NCBI GenBank assembly: GCA_022775765.1
Contig: JALFKC010000014.1
Location: 1-60,497, forward strand
Reading direction: 5' to 3'
Length of the DNA: 60,497 nt
Origin: Campylobacter sp.
GTDB lineage: Bacteria; Campylobacterota; Campylobacteria; Campylobacterales; Campylobacteraceae
Part shown: piece by piece, positions 8,181 through 17,339 of the stretch
Numbering within the stretch: the stretch's first letter is position 1
Layout: the number at the start of each line of letters is the position of its first letter
Position numbers and translations under genes: made by a program
Notes under the pieces: model-generated
Databases searched by the model: none
What the model was told of the DNA's origin: nothing
Seen by the model: only the letters and a program-made list of their open reading frames with translations

Positions 8181-9053
8181 TTAATAGTTCATAGCCAAAT
8201 TTTTAGCATTTTGCATATTTTCAAATGGTAAAAACTCATATAATCCATAAATTCTATAGATATTTTCTAGCAAAAATTGATTTGGATTTAGGGTATTTCT
8301 ATAAAATATTCCAAAATTATCATCATAAATTTTTTTAAAAAACTGCTCTTTGCTAAGAGTTATCATATATTTATCTATGGCTTGTTTAAGCTCGGTATTG
8401 TTTTTGGCAACTGCGGCTGACATATAATCGCTACTTCCTAAATTCAGCAAATACTCAGGAACTTCAACTGTATCGTCTATTATAGGATAGGCTAAAACTA
8501 TGATATTATCATCTGCCAAACCATCTACTTTGCCCTCTTTTAGGGCTCTATAGCCGTGATTTGAACCTTCAACATAGACAATCTCAATATCTGGGTATTG
8601 TTTTAAAACTTGCTCTGCGGTTATACCTTTTTCGACTGCAACTTTTTTGCCGCTTAAATCTTTTGTATTTTTGATATTGCTATCTTTGTTTACTAAAATT
8701 CCAACTGCAGTTGAAAAGTAAGGCATTGAAAAATCGACTTGTTTTGCCCTTTCAGCAGTTTTGGTAAAGGCTTGAATGACAATATCAACTTGATTATCTT
8801 GCAAACTTTTGATCCTATCTTCAGCATTAATTGCTATAAACTCTACCTTTCCACCATCACCAACTAACTCTTTGCCAAGGCGTTTAGCAAACTCAACTTC
8901 AAAACCCTCAAATTCATTATTAACTAATTGACTAAATGGTGGAATATCTGGGTGTAATCCAATTCTTATTGTTTTGCTAGTTTGGATCTCTTGTAATGAG
9001 TTTGCACAGCAGAACACCCCCAAAACAAAACACAAAAATAACTTTTTTAACAT
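8181..9053 (-). CDS. Periplasmic amino-acid-binding protein of an ABC transporter (SBP family 3)
   Basis: The 290-residue protein has a hydrophobic signal peptide (LKKLFLCFVLGVFCC) and a full family-3 fold. IRIGLHPDIPPFSQL opens lobe 1, GFEVEFAKRLGKEL is the family signature, AFTKTAERAKQVDFSMPYF is the ligand-site region, and GKKVAVEKGITAE opens lobe 2. Such proteins deliver polar amino acids to an inner-membrane permease and ATPase; neither partner is in the window, so it may serve a distant or shared transporter. The ATG at 9053 is preceded by AAGGA; an upstream in-frame ATG at 9077 has no such site. Its first 56 codons were copied to 2691-2858. Confidence 0.9.
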   Translation of the reverse strand: MLKKLFLCFVLGVFCCANSLQEIQTSKTIRIGLHPDIPPFSQLVNNEFEGFEVEFAKRLGKELVGDGGKVEFIAINAEDRIKSLQDNQVDIVIQAFTKTAERAKQVDFSMPYFSTAVGILVNKDSNIKNTKDLSGKKVAVEKGITAEQVLKQYPDIEIVYVEGSNHGYRALKEGKVDGLADDNIIVLAYPIIDDTVEVPEYLLNLGSSDYMSAAVAKNNTELKQAIDKYMITLSKEQFFKKIYDDNFGIFYRNTLNPNQFLLENIYRIYGLYEFLPFENMQNAKNLAMNY

Positions 9054-9054
9054 A
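8886..9054 (+). repeat. 169-bp direct repeat, right copy (within the parent gene)
   Basis: The intact source of the copy at 2691-2859: it covers the start codon and first 56 codons of the binding-protein gene on the minus strand. Two mismatches separate the copies. Confidence 0.95.
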
Positions 9055-9128
9055 TATTGTCCTTGAAAAAATTTCAACTATTTTAGTAAAAAAATATTAA
9101 TTATTTTAAAATTTAGACGAATTTAAGC

Positions 9129-9586
9129 CTACCCATCTCTTAAAAGAGTGGATTTTATAATATCAAGGGTATCAAGTGCAGTATGGACTTTTGGTGCTGT
9201 TTTTGTTATCGTTTGCATTTTGAGATAATTGATTATTTGTAAATAAAAATTTGGCTTTACGAAATCTCTCGTAAGCCTATTTGAATGATGATAAATCAGT
9301 ATTATGCTAGTGTAGATTTTAACTTTTGGGTCCTTATTCCAAAGTGGCTTTAGCCCTACAAATACATCGTTTTTAAATAGTTCGCTCTCAAGATATGCTT
9401 TTGTATTTTGTGGACTATCAAAGCCGTGAAAAACTTGCACATCCTCATCTCTTACAAACAAATTTTTAGAAACCGCACCTTTGATCGTCTTTAAAAATGG
9501 CTCACAGTAGTCATTATAGACTTTAACTACTGCACCTCTTTTTGCTTCATCTATCACCATTGCAATCTCTAAATACGCTTTTGCAT
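9129..9586 (-). pseudogene. Small monooxygenase-like protein, frameshifted just after the start
   Basis: An ATG at 9586 with AGGAT upstream reads only MQKRI before a stop. Adding one A to the run after it gives M-Q-K-A-Y-L-E-I-A, continuous with the open frame that holds the body of the protein (VYNDYCEPFLKTIKGAV, DEDVQVFHGFDSPQNTKAYLESELF). This resembles small antibiotic-biosynthesis-monooxygenase (ABM)-like proteins, about 95 residues with a ferredoxin-like fold. After KVKIYT the last 60 or so residues look unrelated and may be read-through into other decayed sequence. An internal ATG at 9560 lacks a ribosome-binding site. The family assignment is tentative. Confidence 0.5.
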
Positions 9587-9610
9587 TCGTATTTTTATCC
9601 TAATATTTTA

Positions 9611-9626
9611 TTAGTTTCGAAACTAA
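9611..9626. promoter_or_regulatory. Perfect 16-bp palindrome, probable operator
   Basis: TTAGTTTCGAAACTAA is fully self-complementary and lies about 25 bases upstream of the monooxygenase-like start, over or next to its likely -10 region. The HxlR-type regulator remnant lies just upstream in the same orientation. HxlR/MarR-type dimers bind such palindromes, so this is probably its operator. The palindrome is seen; the link to HxlR is inferred. Confidence 0.55.
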
Positions 9627-9856
9627 AAAAAATAACAAAACCGCTCAAAAAAGTAAATATATTAATAAATTTATAAGTAACTAATAAATTTCATAGTTAA
9701 GATTTGGCGAATTTGCTAAATTTAGCAAATTTTTATCACACATAAATTCACAACAAAACAAAATTTATAAATTCAGCAAAATTTACAATTTTATTTATTG
9801 CAAGTTTTGCTAGAGGCTAATTTAGCATTTAATTAGCCATTTAGATTTTGTCTAGA

Positions 9857-10166
9857 CTATTTGCAAATGCTCTCAAGTATCGCTAAAACGCTATTTCCTT
9901 TTGGGGTTAGAGAGTATTGTACGCGTGGTGGAATTTCATTGAAGCTCACTCTTTTTACCATTTCATCTTTGATAACTCTTTTAGCATACTTACAAGCACC
10001 GCGTCTGTGATGTCGTTTAGCTCTTTTTTGAGTTCATTGTAGAGCGATATGAGTCTTTGGTGGCTAAAACGCAGATTATGTGTGATTTCCACTTGTCACC
10101 AAAAATTTCAAGCCCATACTCTAAAGGGTACAAAAACTCTTTTTGAAGCTTTGGTTTGTAACTCAT
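9857..10166 (-). pseudogene. HxlR-family winged-helix regulator, two frameshifts
   Basis: The ATG at 10166 has AAAGGA upstream and begins MSYKPKLQKEFLYPLEYGLE then IFGDKWKSHIICVLA, the classic HxlR start. Near TKDS the frame shifts and YNELKKELNDITDAVLVSML appears in a second frame. A further shift is needed to read IKDEMVKRVSFNEIPPRVQY and then SLTPKGNSVLAILESICK to the TAG at 9857. The reconstructed protein, about 103 residues, has the normal length. HxlR proteins often control nearby redox or electrophile-response genes; here the neighbour on the same strand is also broken. Confidence 0.8.
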
Positions 10167-10208
10167 ATTTTTCCTTTTTAACTAAATTTACTTAAATTTT
10201 AGCCAAAT

Positions 10209-12098
10209 TTAACTATTTCTAGCCTTACCAAGTTTGATATAAATTTGAAGTATATCAAGAGCTGCAGGTGTTACGCCGCTTATGTTGCTTGCATCAAATA
10301 GCGTTGGTGGGCGAATGGTGCTGAGTTTTTCGATGATTTCATTGCTAAGGCCTGAAATAGCTTTAAAATCCATATCCTCAGGGATTTTAATGCTTAGCAT
10401 ATTTTTCATCCGCTCTATATCTTTTTTTTGCGTGTTAATGTAGAATTTATACTTGCATTCGGTTAGAATTTCATCCAAACTAAACTCATCTAGGTTTTGA
10501 AAATACTCACCCAAAGCCATCAAATTCTCTCTTGTGAAGCTTTTTTTAGCTACAATTTTGGTTAAGGTTGTATTGCTAGTGATATTTTCTTGTCCTAGCG
10601 AGTTTAAAAATTCATTGCTTTTTTTGGATGGGGTTAGGGTGGTGGATTCTAGAATTTCAAGCCCTTTTGCGATATTTTGTTTTAGAGCGGTGATTTTAGC
10701 GTGAGTTTGCTCATCAAGTAGCCCCAAATCAAATCCATAATCCCCAAGCCTAAATATGGCATTACTTTCTCTTAAAAGTAGCCTGTATTCGGCCCTGCTA
10801 GTAAACATTCTATAAGGCTCTTTTGTCCCTTTTATAACCAAATCATCAATCAAAACCCCAATATACGCTTCATCTCTTCTTAGCACAAACTCGCCTCTAT
10901 TTTGAAAGCTTAAGCTAGCGTTTATCCCAGCCATTAGCCCTTGAGCTGCCGCTTCTTCGTATCCTGTGGTGCCATTTATTTGGCCGGCTAGATATAGCCC
11001 GTTTATTGCCTTAGTTTCAAGGGTGTGTTTTAGCTCTGTTGGCTCAACATAGTCATATTCTATTGCGTATCCGTGCCGTGCAATTTTGGCGTTTTCAAAG
11101 CCTTTGATGGTGTGCAAAAACTCAACTTGCACCTCATAAGGAAGCGAAGTTGAAAGCCCATTGACATAGTATTCTGTGGCCTCTTTGGTTTGGGGTTCTA
11201 CAAAGATATGGTGGCGTTCTTTGTCGACAAAGCGGTTGATTTTGTCTTCTATGCTAGGGCAGTATCTTGGACCTGTGCCGTGAATTTGCCCTGTGAAAAT
11301 CGGTGCACGGTCAAAATTTGCCCTGATAATTTCGTGAGTTTTTTCGTTGGTGTAGGCGATATAGCAAGGTAGCCACTCCTTTTCTCGGTGCGAGCTTCTA
11401 AAGCTAAAAGGGGCGGTTTTTGCGTCCCCACCTTGCTTTTCTAAAACGCTAAAATCTATGCTTTTTGCGTCTATTCTAGGGCAGGTTCCAGTTTTTAATC
11501 TTCCCATTTTAAGCCCTAGACTTGCCAAAGATTTTGATAGGCTAATGCTAGCAAACTCGCCAACTCTTCCAGCACTTAGCTTATTTTCGCCCACATGGAT
11601 TAGCCCGTTTAAAAAAGTTCCTGTGGTGATGATGAGTTTTTGGGTCTTATAAAGATTGCCTAGATGGGTTTTAACGCCTGTAATTTGAGAGTCTTGAGTG
11701 AGAATTTCGGTGGCAATTTCTTGAGTTACGCTTAAATTTGGAGTATTAAGTAGCAAATTTCTAGCAAAAACTCTATATCTATCCATATCAATTTGTGCTC
11801 TAGTTCCACGCACAGCTGGGCCTTTGCTCTCATTTAGAGTTCGTAGCTGAATAGCACAATTATCAGTTATCACACCCATCATTCCGCCAAGTGCGTCAAT
11901 TTCTTTGACTAGATGACCCTTTGCAAGTCCGCCGATTGCAGGATTGCAACTTGCCACACCGATCTGTTCGATAAGGATGGTTATTAGTAGGGTTTTTAGT
12001 CCCATTTTTGCACACGCCAAACTCGCTTCAATCCCAGCATGTCCGCCACCAACGACGATTATATCAAAGTTTTGCATATCGTGATTAAAATCTTGCAT
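10209..12098 (-). CDS. mnmG: tRNA uridine-5-carboxymethylaminomethyl modification enzyme MnmG (GidA)
   Basis: With MnmE it installs the cmnm5 group on the wobble uridine of several tRNAs, using FAD, methylene-THF and glycine. The 629-residue protein has the Rossmann FAD motif [11 protein letters not shown] near the N-terminus and the signatures [22 protein letters not shown], here split as [20 protein letters not shown], then [21 protein letters not shown] and [12 protein letters not shown]. The C-terminal domain ([14 protein letters not shown]) that contacts MnmE is present. The first ATG is used because AAGGAA lies nine bases upstream. A minus-strand -10 box TATAAT at 12146-12141 fits as its promoter, divergent from ribE. 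Confidence 0.97.
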   Translation of the reverse strand: MQDFNHDMQNFDIIVVGGGHAGIEASLACAKMGLKTLLITILIEQIGVASCNPAIGGLAKGHLVKEIDALGGMMGVITDNCAIQLRTLNESKGPAVRGTRAQIDMDRYRVFARNLLLNTPNLSVTQEIATEILTQDSQITGVKTHLGNLYKTQKLIITTGTFLNGLIHVGENKLSAGRVGEFASISLSKSLASLGLKMGRLKTGTCPRIDAKSIDFSVLEKQGGDAKTAPFSFRSSHREKEWLPCYIAYTNEKTHEIIRANFDRAPIFTGQIHGTGPRYCPSIEDKINRFVDKERHHIFVEPQTKEATEYYVNGLSTSLPYEVQVEFLHTIKGFENAKIARHGYAIEYDYVEPTELKHTLETKAINGLYLAGQINGTTGYEEAAAQGLMAGINASLSFQNRGEFVLRRDEAYIGVLIDDLVIKGTKEPYRMFTSRAEYRLLLRESNAIFRLGDYGFDLGLLDEQTHAKITALKQNIAKGLEILESTTLTPSKKSNEFLNSLGQENITSNTTLTKIVAKKSFTRENLMALGEYFQNLDEFSLDEILTECKYKFYINTQKKDIERMKNMLSIKIPEDMDFKAISGLSNEIIEKLSTIRPPTLFDASNISGVTPAALDILQIYIKLGKARNS

Positions 12099-12140
12099 TA
12101 TATGAATTCCTTAAATTTGCAGTTTCTGTAAAAATTTGTC

Positions 12141-12146
12141 ATTATA
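12141..12146 (-). promoter_or_regulatory. -10 box of mnmG
   Basis: TATAAT on the minus strand, 43 bases upstream of the mnmG ATG, in the short divergent gap shared with ribE. The -35 region is not conserved, as is usual for sigma-70 promoters of Campylobacter. Confidence 0.5.
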
Positions 12147-12197
12147 GTATAAATTCAATTGATTTTTGATAAAATCGCACAAAAATAGGAGAAATTT

Positions 12198-12812
12198 ATG
12201 TTTAACGGGCTTATTAGAGAGTTTGGTAAGGTTGAAAGTTTTAGTGGCAATAAGCTTAAAATTAGGGCGAAATTTGAGCCAAATTTAGGCGATAGCATAG
12301 CGGTAAATGGGGCGTGTTTGAGCGTAGTTGAAAAGTTTAGCGGTGGATTTAGCGTAGAACTTAGTAGTGAAAGCGCAAAGGCTTTGGCAGTTGAGAACTT
12401 TAAAAATTTAGTCCATATTGAACCGGCGATGAGATTGGGAGATAGAATCGATGGGCATTTAATGCAAGGTCATATCGATTTTATCGGTGAAATTTCAGCT
12501 ATCAAAAGGCTTGAGAGTGGGACGGATTTTTATATAAATTTACCTAAAAACGCGATGAAATTTATGGCAAATAAAGGAAGCGTGGGTGTTGATGGAGTGA
12601 GCCTAACGATAAGCGAAGTAATTGATAACTCTATTCGCCTAACCATCATCCCACTAACGCTAAAAGATACGCTATTTGGGAGCTACACGCTAAAAAGACG
12701 CGTAAATATAGAAAGCGATTTACTTGCAAGATACGCAGATAGGGTGCTAAATTTCAAAGATAAAAAGGGTGATGAGTGGCAAAAGATGACGCTGTTTTCG
12801 AGCCTGTATTAG
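12198..12812 (+). CDS. ribE: Riboflavin synthase, alpha chain
   Basis: Dismutates two 6,7-dimethyl-8-ribityllumazine molecules to riboflavin. The 204-residue protein shows the two tandem lumazine-binding repeats: MFNGLIREFGKV with GDSIAVNGACLSV in the first, and GDRIDGHLMQGHID with GSVGVDGVSLTI in the second. AGGAG lies seven bases before the ATG. It overlaps the next gene by 37 bases, so the two are co-translated. Confidence 0.95.
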   Translation: MFNGLIREFGKVESFSGNKLKIRAKFEPNLGDSIAVNGACLSVVEKFSGGFSVELSSESAKALAVENFKNLVHIEPAMRLGDRIDGHLMQGHIDFIGEISAIKRLESGTDFYINLPKNAMKFMANKGSVGVDGVSLTISEVIDNSIRLTIIPLTLKDTLFGSYTLKRRVNIESDLLARYADRVLNFKDKKGDEWQKMTLFSSLY

Positions 12813-13546
12813 ATGATGATAATTTTATAGCTGGATTTAGCTCAAAGTTTGGTGGCGTTTCAAAGGGCGTATATAAGGGGCTAAATTTGGGACTTCACAT
12901 AGGCGATGAAATCTCAGCAGTTTTAGAAAATAGAGAGATTTTAAGGGCAAATTTGGGGGCTAAAAAGCTTGTGTTTATGGAGCAAATTCACTCAAACAAT
13001 GTCACTATTATTGATGATTTAAAATTCCTAGAGAGCGAAAATTTAGGTGAATTTGCAAATCCTAAAATTTATAAAAATACTAAAACTACTCTAAATTTAC
13101 CAAAGTGCGACGCTATTATCACAAATTTACAACGCATTGCAATTGCGGTGATGGTGGCTGACTGTATGCCTGTTTTGGTGGTTGGTAAACATTCAGTCGC
13201 AGCCATTCACGCCGGTAGAGTGGGTCTGATGAAATATATAGTTAGTAAGAGTTTAAATTTGATGAAAGAGCGTTTTGGTGAGAGTGAATTTAGGGTGTTT
13301 GTAGGGCCTTTTATAGGGGGGAATTGCTATGAAATTGGAAATTTAAACTTAGGTGAGTTTGAGCGGTTTAAAAAAGATAATAAATTTAGCCTAAAAAAGG
13401 CTCTCTTAAGTGAGCTAAAAAGCTTTGAAAAAGGTATTATAAGCCTTGAGATTTCAGATATTTGTTCGCATTGTGATGAGAGGTTTTATTCATACAGAAA
13501 AGACGCTATAACTGGTCGTTTTGCTGGAGTTGTGATGATAAAATAA
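12776..13546 (+). CDS. pgeF: PgeF/YfiH-type multicopper-oxidase-fold protein (DUF152)
   Basis: The family was first described as laccase or polyphenol oxidase; in E. coli the member (PgeF) corrects wrongly incorporated residues in peptidoglycan stems. The 256-residue protein has the family's metal/active-site segments: MEQIHSNNV, VADCMPVLV, AIHAGRVGL, and the C-terminal CSHCDERFYSYRKD. It starts inside the end of ribE. No terminator is obvious after the stop. Confidence 0.85.
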   Translation: MAKDDAVFEPVLDDDNFIAGFSSKFGGVSKGVYKGLNLGLHIGDEISAVLENREILRANLGAKKLVFMEQIHSNNVTIIDDLKFLESENLGEFANPKIYKNTKTTLNLPKCDAIITNLQRIAIAVMVADCMPVLVVGKHSVAAIHAGRVGLMKYIVSKSLNLMKERFGESEFRVFVGPFIGGNCYEIGNLNLGEFERFKKDNKFSLKKALLSELKSFEKGIISLEISDICSHCDERFYSYRKDAITGRFAGVVMIK

Positions 13547-13614
13547 TCTTGTTATTAAAATATATAAAATTAATAATGTTTTGGATTTAGCAGCATTTGG
13601 GGTATTATAAATTT

Positions 13615-13686
13615 TTAAATTACAATAGCCGCCACCGCTATAATATATTTGATAACTGCTTTCTTACTACTCAAAAGTTTAGTCAT
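13615..13686 (-). CDS. 23-residue hydrophobic small ORF overlapping the capsid remnant
   Basis: ATG at 13686 overlaps the stop of the capsid frame in ATGACTAA, the usual arrangement of translationally coupled phage genes. The product is basic at its start and then strongly hydrophobic (a single short helix). It could be a tiny phage membrane peptide or the cut-off N-terminus of the next phage gene. The evidence is only position and composition. Confidence 0.25.
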   Translation of the reverse strand: MTKLLSSKKAVIKYIIAVAAIVI

Positions 13687-14504
13687 AGCATAATGTGTTA
13701 TCAAGCCCTGATATACAAGAAAAATAGTCTTGGTTTTTAACTTCGATTGTAAATTCTGTAAAAAATTGTTTAATATATGCGGTTTGGTCTGTTGGGATAT
13801 TTCGCAAATTTGTATCAATAAGATATTTTAGTTTTACTGCATTAAAATTACCAATTAAAATTTTATCTTTTAACTCGTCGTTTTCAAAGAGCCTATGTAG
13901 GCAAATCTCAACCTTTCCAAAATCAGTTCTAATTTTTTGATTTAATTGATAGCAATCCATATTTTTAACTCCTATGCTAGGATTCTTTTCTATCCATTTA
14001 TTTATTTGCATTTTTTGAGCCCATCCCATAACAATTCTAAAATTCCATTTTTTTCCCAGATGGGCTGAATTGCTTCGCAAAGTAAATCATAGGCAAACTT
14101 AGCGCCATCTGCTTGTAATCTATTATCGTTAGGCACAAAGTAAAAAAGCCCACCATTCTAGCAGGTGTGGTTTCGTCTCTATTTACAGGGGCTGAAAATA
14201 CATCGCCCCTGCCTAGTCCTAAGACTGCAAATTCTATATCTTTGATATGTTCTTTTGCAACTTTTTTGGTTCGATAGCTAAACTCATTTTCGAAATTAGA
14301 ACCAGCTAATGCACACTCTGTAAAAGGCATAGTAACATTATTTATAATAATTTGTGTGTTATTTTTTGGTGTTTTTATAAAGCCGATTTTCTCACCCTTA
14401 CCTAGTATTTCAATAATAGGTGTGCCCTCAACACCTTGCATAATAATAGCGTCACGGATGGATGGCTTGTGAGCAACTGTATTTTGCGTAGAAGTTATAA
14501 TCAT
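13679..14504 (-). pseudogene. Phage major capsid protein, SU10/DUF5309-like, two frameshifts
   Basis: The N-terminal frame starts at 14504 behind AAGGG and carries RDAIIMQGVEGTPIIEILGK and VAKEHIKDIEFAVLGLG, like the start and middle of SU10-type capsid proteins. At about 14143 a T-run one base short shifts the frame; adding a T gives GFFYFVPNDNRLQADGAKFA and then YDLLCEAIQPIWEKNGI. A second shift in an A-run near 14012 leads to MQINKWIEKNPSIGV and the typical C-terminal part TDFGKVEICLHRLF with KDKILIGNF and YTIEVKNQ-like FTIEVKNQDY. The reconstructed length is about 275 residues, normal for the family. No other structural phage gene lies nearby. Confidence 0.65.
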
Positions 14505-14739
14505 TTTTTACCCTTTTATTTTTAAAATTAAGTTAATTTTCCCATAAAATGGCGGTGCAAATGTAGAGGTATTTGCACTTATTTGGTTAAATTTATATAA
14601 ATATTAGGATTGTTTAGATAATTTATTGGATTTTTGAAAATGTCAATTTTTATTTTAAAATAAAGTTTTCATACAAATTATTTTATTTTAAATTGCCTGA
14701 TAATTTGCAATATTTATATTAAATTTAGCAAATTTTTGA
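14505..14739. other. AT-rich gap between the capsid remnant and the rpsB promoter
   Basis: No coding frame with recognisable content. It holds the ribosome-binding region of the capsid gene at its left end and T-rich sequence upstream of the rpsB -10 box at its right end. Confidence 0.6.
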
Positions 14740-14839
14740 TATTATCACCGCTTATCTCACACACACCAATTTCCTTTTACGGTTGCAAAATTTTGCTAAT
14801 GGGTGTGGAGGCAAAACCAAATATTTTAAGGAGAAACTC
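14740..14839 (+). promoter_or_regulatory. rpsB promoter and structured leader
   Basis: A -10-like TATTAT (14740-14745, in TTTTGATATTATC) places the start near 14752. The leader then folds at once: CACACACCA (14758-14766) pairs with TGGGTGTG (14800-14807) with one bulged A, and inside it GCAAAATTTTGC (14785-14796) is self-complementary. AAGGAG at 14828-14833 follows. In E. coli, ribosomal protein S2 represses rpsB-tsf through its leader; this hairpin may serve the same purpose here, which is inference. Confidence 0.5.
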
Positions 14840-15640
14840 ATGGTAACAATGAGAGATTTATTAGAGTGTGGTGTGCATTTTGGTCACCAAACAAGAAGAT
14901 GGAATCCAAAGATGAAAAAATTTATCTTTGGTGAGAGAAAAGGCATATACATTATAGATTTGCAAAAAACTATAAGGTATTTTAGATACACTTACAATGT
15001 CGTTAGAGACGCAGCAGCTGAGGGCAAAACTATACTTTTTGTCTCTACCAAAAAGCAAGCCGGCCCAACTATCAAAGAATACGCAGATGCTTGTGGGATG
15101 CCATATGTCAATCACCGCTGGCTAGGTGGTATGCTTACAAATTTTGGCACTATTAGACAATCAATTAGAAAACTTGAAGTTATAGAAAGTATGGAAGAAA
15201 GTGGCGATATTAACCTTTTAACCAAAAAAGAAGCTCTAATGCTAAGACGAAAAAAAGAGAAACTTGAGGCGTATCTGGGTGGAATTAAAAATATGAAAAC
15301 TTTGCCTGATATGATGTTTGTCATCGATATCGTCAAAGAAAAAATCGCAGTTGCAGAGGCAAATCGCTTAGGTATTCCAGTAATTGCACCGCTTGATACA
15401 AACTGCGACCCTGATCTTGTAACTTACCCAATGCCAGGAAATGATGATGCGATTAGAGCGATTCAATTATTTTGCAAAGAAATTTCAGAAGCAATCAATG
15501 AAGGCAAAGCCCTAAGAGACGAAGATGCTTCAGTTGAGACTGGAGAGAGTGTAAGTCAAGATGAAAAAGATGAAGTACTAAAAGAAGCAATTGAAGAGAG
15601 TATGGAAAATTTTGACGAGGAATTTGAGGAGGAGGAGTAA
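14840..15640 (+). CDS. rpsB: 30S ribosomal protein S2
   Basis: Binds the head-body junction of the 30S subunit and is needed for S1 recruitment. The ATG at 14840, seven bases after AAGGAG, gives the usual [17 protein letters not shown] start; an upstream in-frame ATG at 14783 lies inside the leader hairpin and is rejected. The 266-residue protein has [26 protein letters not shown] and [19 protein letters not shown]. The C-terminal 45 residues are very acidic. tsf starts two bases after the stop. Confidence 0.98.
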   Translation: MVTMRDLLECGVHFGHQTRRWNPKMKKFIFGERKGIYIIDLQKTIRYFRYTYNVVRDAAAEGKTILFVSTKKQAGPTIKEYADACGMPYVNHRWLGGMLTNFGTIRQSIRKLEVIESMEESGDINLLTKKEALMLRRKKEKLEAYLGGIKNMKTLPDMMFVIDIVKEKIAVAEANRLGIPVIAPLDTNCDPDLVTYPMPGNDDAIRAIQLFCKEISEAINEGKALRDEDASVETGESVSQDEKDEVLKEAIEESMENFDEEFEEEE

Positions 15641-15642
15641 GA

Positions 15643-16695
15643 ATGGAAATAACTGCAGCAATGGTTAAAGAGCTTCGCGAAAAAAGCGGAGCAGGCATGA
15701 TGGACTGCAAAAAAGCCCTAGTAGAAACTGGTGGTGATATAAAAAAGGCTATTGATTTTCTAAGAGAAAAGGGACTTGGCTCAGCAGCTAAAAAGGCTGA
15801 TAGACTTGCAAGTGAAGGGCTTGTAGGACTTGTAGTAGATGATAATAATACTAAAGCGACTGTGGTTGAAATCAACTCAGAAACTGATTTTGTGGCTAAA
15901 AACGATAAATTTCAAAATCTTGTAAAAGATACCACAGATTTGGTTCAAAACAGCTCTATTAAAACCATAGAAGAGCTTAAAAACTCAAATATCAATGGTG
16001 AAAAATTTGAAGAGTATCTAAATTCTCAAATCGCAGTAATAGGTGAAAATTTGGTAGTTAGAAGAATTGCTACTATTGAAGATGAGGTTGTAAATGGCTA
16101 TCTTCACTCAAATGGCAGGGTTGGCGTGATAATCGGTGCTAGTTGTGGCTCGGCTGATAAGACAAAAGTCGCTGAGTTTTTAAGAAATCTAGCAATGCAC
16201 GCAGCGGCAATGAAGCCAAGCGTGATAAGCTACAATGAGTTTGATAAAGATTTCGTAGAAAAAGAGACTATCGCACTAAAAGCTGAACTTGAAAAGGACA
16301 ATGAAGAACTAAAAAGACTAAATAAACCACTTCATCACATTCCTGAGTTTGCAAGCAGACTTCAACTAACTGACGCAGTTATCGCAAAAGCCACTGAATA
16401 TATCAAGGCTGAGCTAAAAGCTGAGAACAAACCTGAGAAAATTTGGGATAAAATCATCCCTGGTAAGCTTGATAGATTTTTTGCTGATAATACAGTGCTA
16501 GACCAAAGGCTGACTTTACTAGGACAATTTTATGTAATGGATGATAAAAAAACAGTAGAGCAAGTAATAGATGAAAAAAGCAAAGAGTTAGGCGGTGAGA
16601 TCAAAATAACTTCATATGTAAGATTTGAAGTTGGCGAAGGCTTAGAGAAAAAAGAAGAAGACTTTGCAGCTGAAGTTGCAGCACAAATAGGCTAA
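15643..16695 (+). CDS. tsf: Elongation factor Ts
   Basis: Releases GDP from EF-Tu. The 350-residue protein opens with MEITAAMVKELREKSGAGMM then DCKKAL (the UBA-like domain) and has the EF-Tu-contacting TDFVAKNDKF. It is co-transcribed with rpsB and the next ABC gene starts two bases after it. Confidence 0.98.
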   Translation: MEITAAMVKELREKSGAGMMDCKKALVETGGDIKKAIDFLREKGLGSAAKKADRLASEGLVGLVVDDNNTKATVVEINSETDFVAKNDKFQNLVKDTTDLVQNSSIKTIEELKNSNINGEKFEEYLNSQIAVIGENLVVRRIATIEDEVVNGYLHSNGRVGVIIGASCGSADKTKVAEFLRNLAMHAAAMKPSVISYNEFDKDFVEKETIALKAELEKDNEELKRLNKPLHHIPEFASRLQLTDAVIAKATEYIKAELKAENKPEKIWDKIIPGKLDRFFADNTVLDQRLTLLGQFYVMDDKKTVEQVIDEKSKELGGEIKITSYVRFEVGEGLEKKEEDFAAEVAAQIG

Positions 16696-16697
16696 TT

Positions 16698-17339
16698 ATG
16701 CAAATTTTAAAGGGCGTAAATTTAACCCACAAGTATGATTATACGCTCTTTGAAGAGATAAATTTTGGGCTTGATTTGCACGAAAGTGCGTCAATAGTGG
16801 GCGTTAGCGGGTGTGGCAAATCAACCCTACTTCATATACTTTGTTCACTTTTAGAGCCAAATTCGGGCGAAGTATTTTACAAAGACAAATCAATCTATAA
16901 ATTAAGCAAAGATGAAAGAGTTAGAATTTGCAGACTTGATTTTGGGATAATTTTTCAATCTCACTACCTTTTCAAAGGTTTTAGTGGTATTGAAAATATC
17001 GAACTCGCCACGCTACTAGCTGGCACCAAGCTTGATTATGAACTCTATGAAAAACTAAAAATAACTGAAGTTTTAAAAAACAAAATAGGCGATCTTAGTG
17101 GTGGTCAGCAGCAGCGCATTAGTATAGCCAGAGTTCTAAGCAAAAAACCACGCATAATCTTTGCTGATGAGCCAACTGGCAATCTTGATAAAACTACAGC
17201 AAGCGATGTAATGAGTGTTATTTTTGAGTATATAAAAGATAGTGAGGCCTCTTTAGTTCTTGTAACGCACGATGAAAATATCGCAAAAAGTTGTCATTCA
17301 TCTTATGTTTTAAAAGATAAAAAACTTAACAAATTTTAA
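16698..17339 (+). CDS. ABC transporter ATPase, LolD/MacB-type
   Basis: A 213-residue nucleotide-binding protein with Walker A GVSGCGKST, Q-loop (FQSHYLF), signature LSGGQQQR, Walker B IIFADEPTGNLD and H-loop VTHD. It is of the LolD/FtsE type, which powers MacB-fold membrane proteins such as the lipoprotein-releasing LolCE. No permease is adjacent. The position after tsf matches C. jejuni. Function in lipoprotein export is likely but not proven. Confidence 0.85.
   Translation: MQILKGVNLTHKYDYTLFEEINFGLDLHESASIVGVSGCGKSTLLHILCSLLEPNSGEVFYKDKSIYKLSKDERVRICRLDFGIIFQSHYLFKGFSGIENIELATLLAGTKLDYELYEKLKITEVLKNKIGDLSGGQQQRISIARVLSKKPRIIFADEPTGNLDKTTASDVMSVIFEYIKDSEASLVLVTHDENIAKSCHSSYVLKDKKLNKF

Noticed and set aside
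9129-9560. Internal ATG at 9560 as the true start of the monooxygenase-like gene
   Set aside because: No ribosome-binding site there; the family N-terminus continues upstream in frame to a normal site near 9586 once one A is added.
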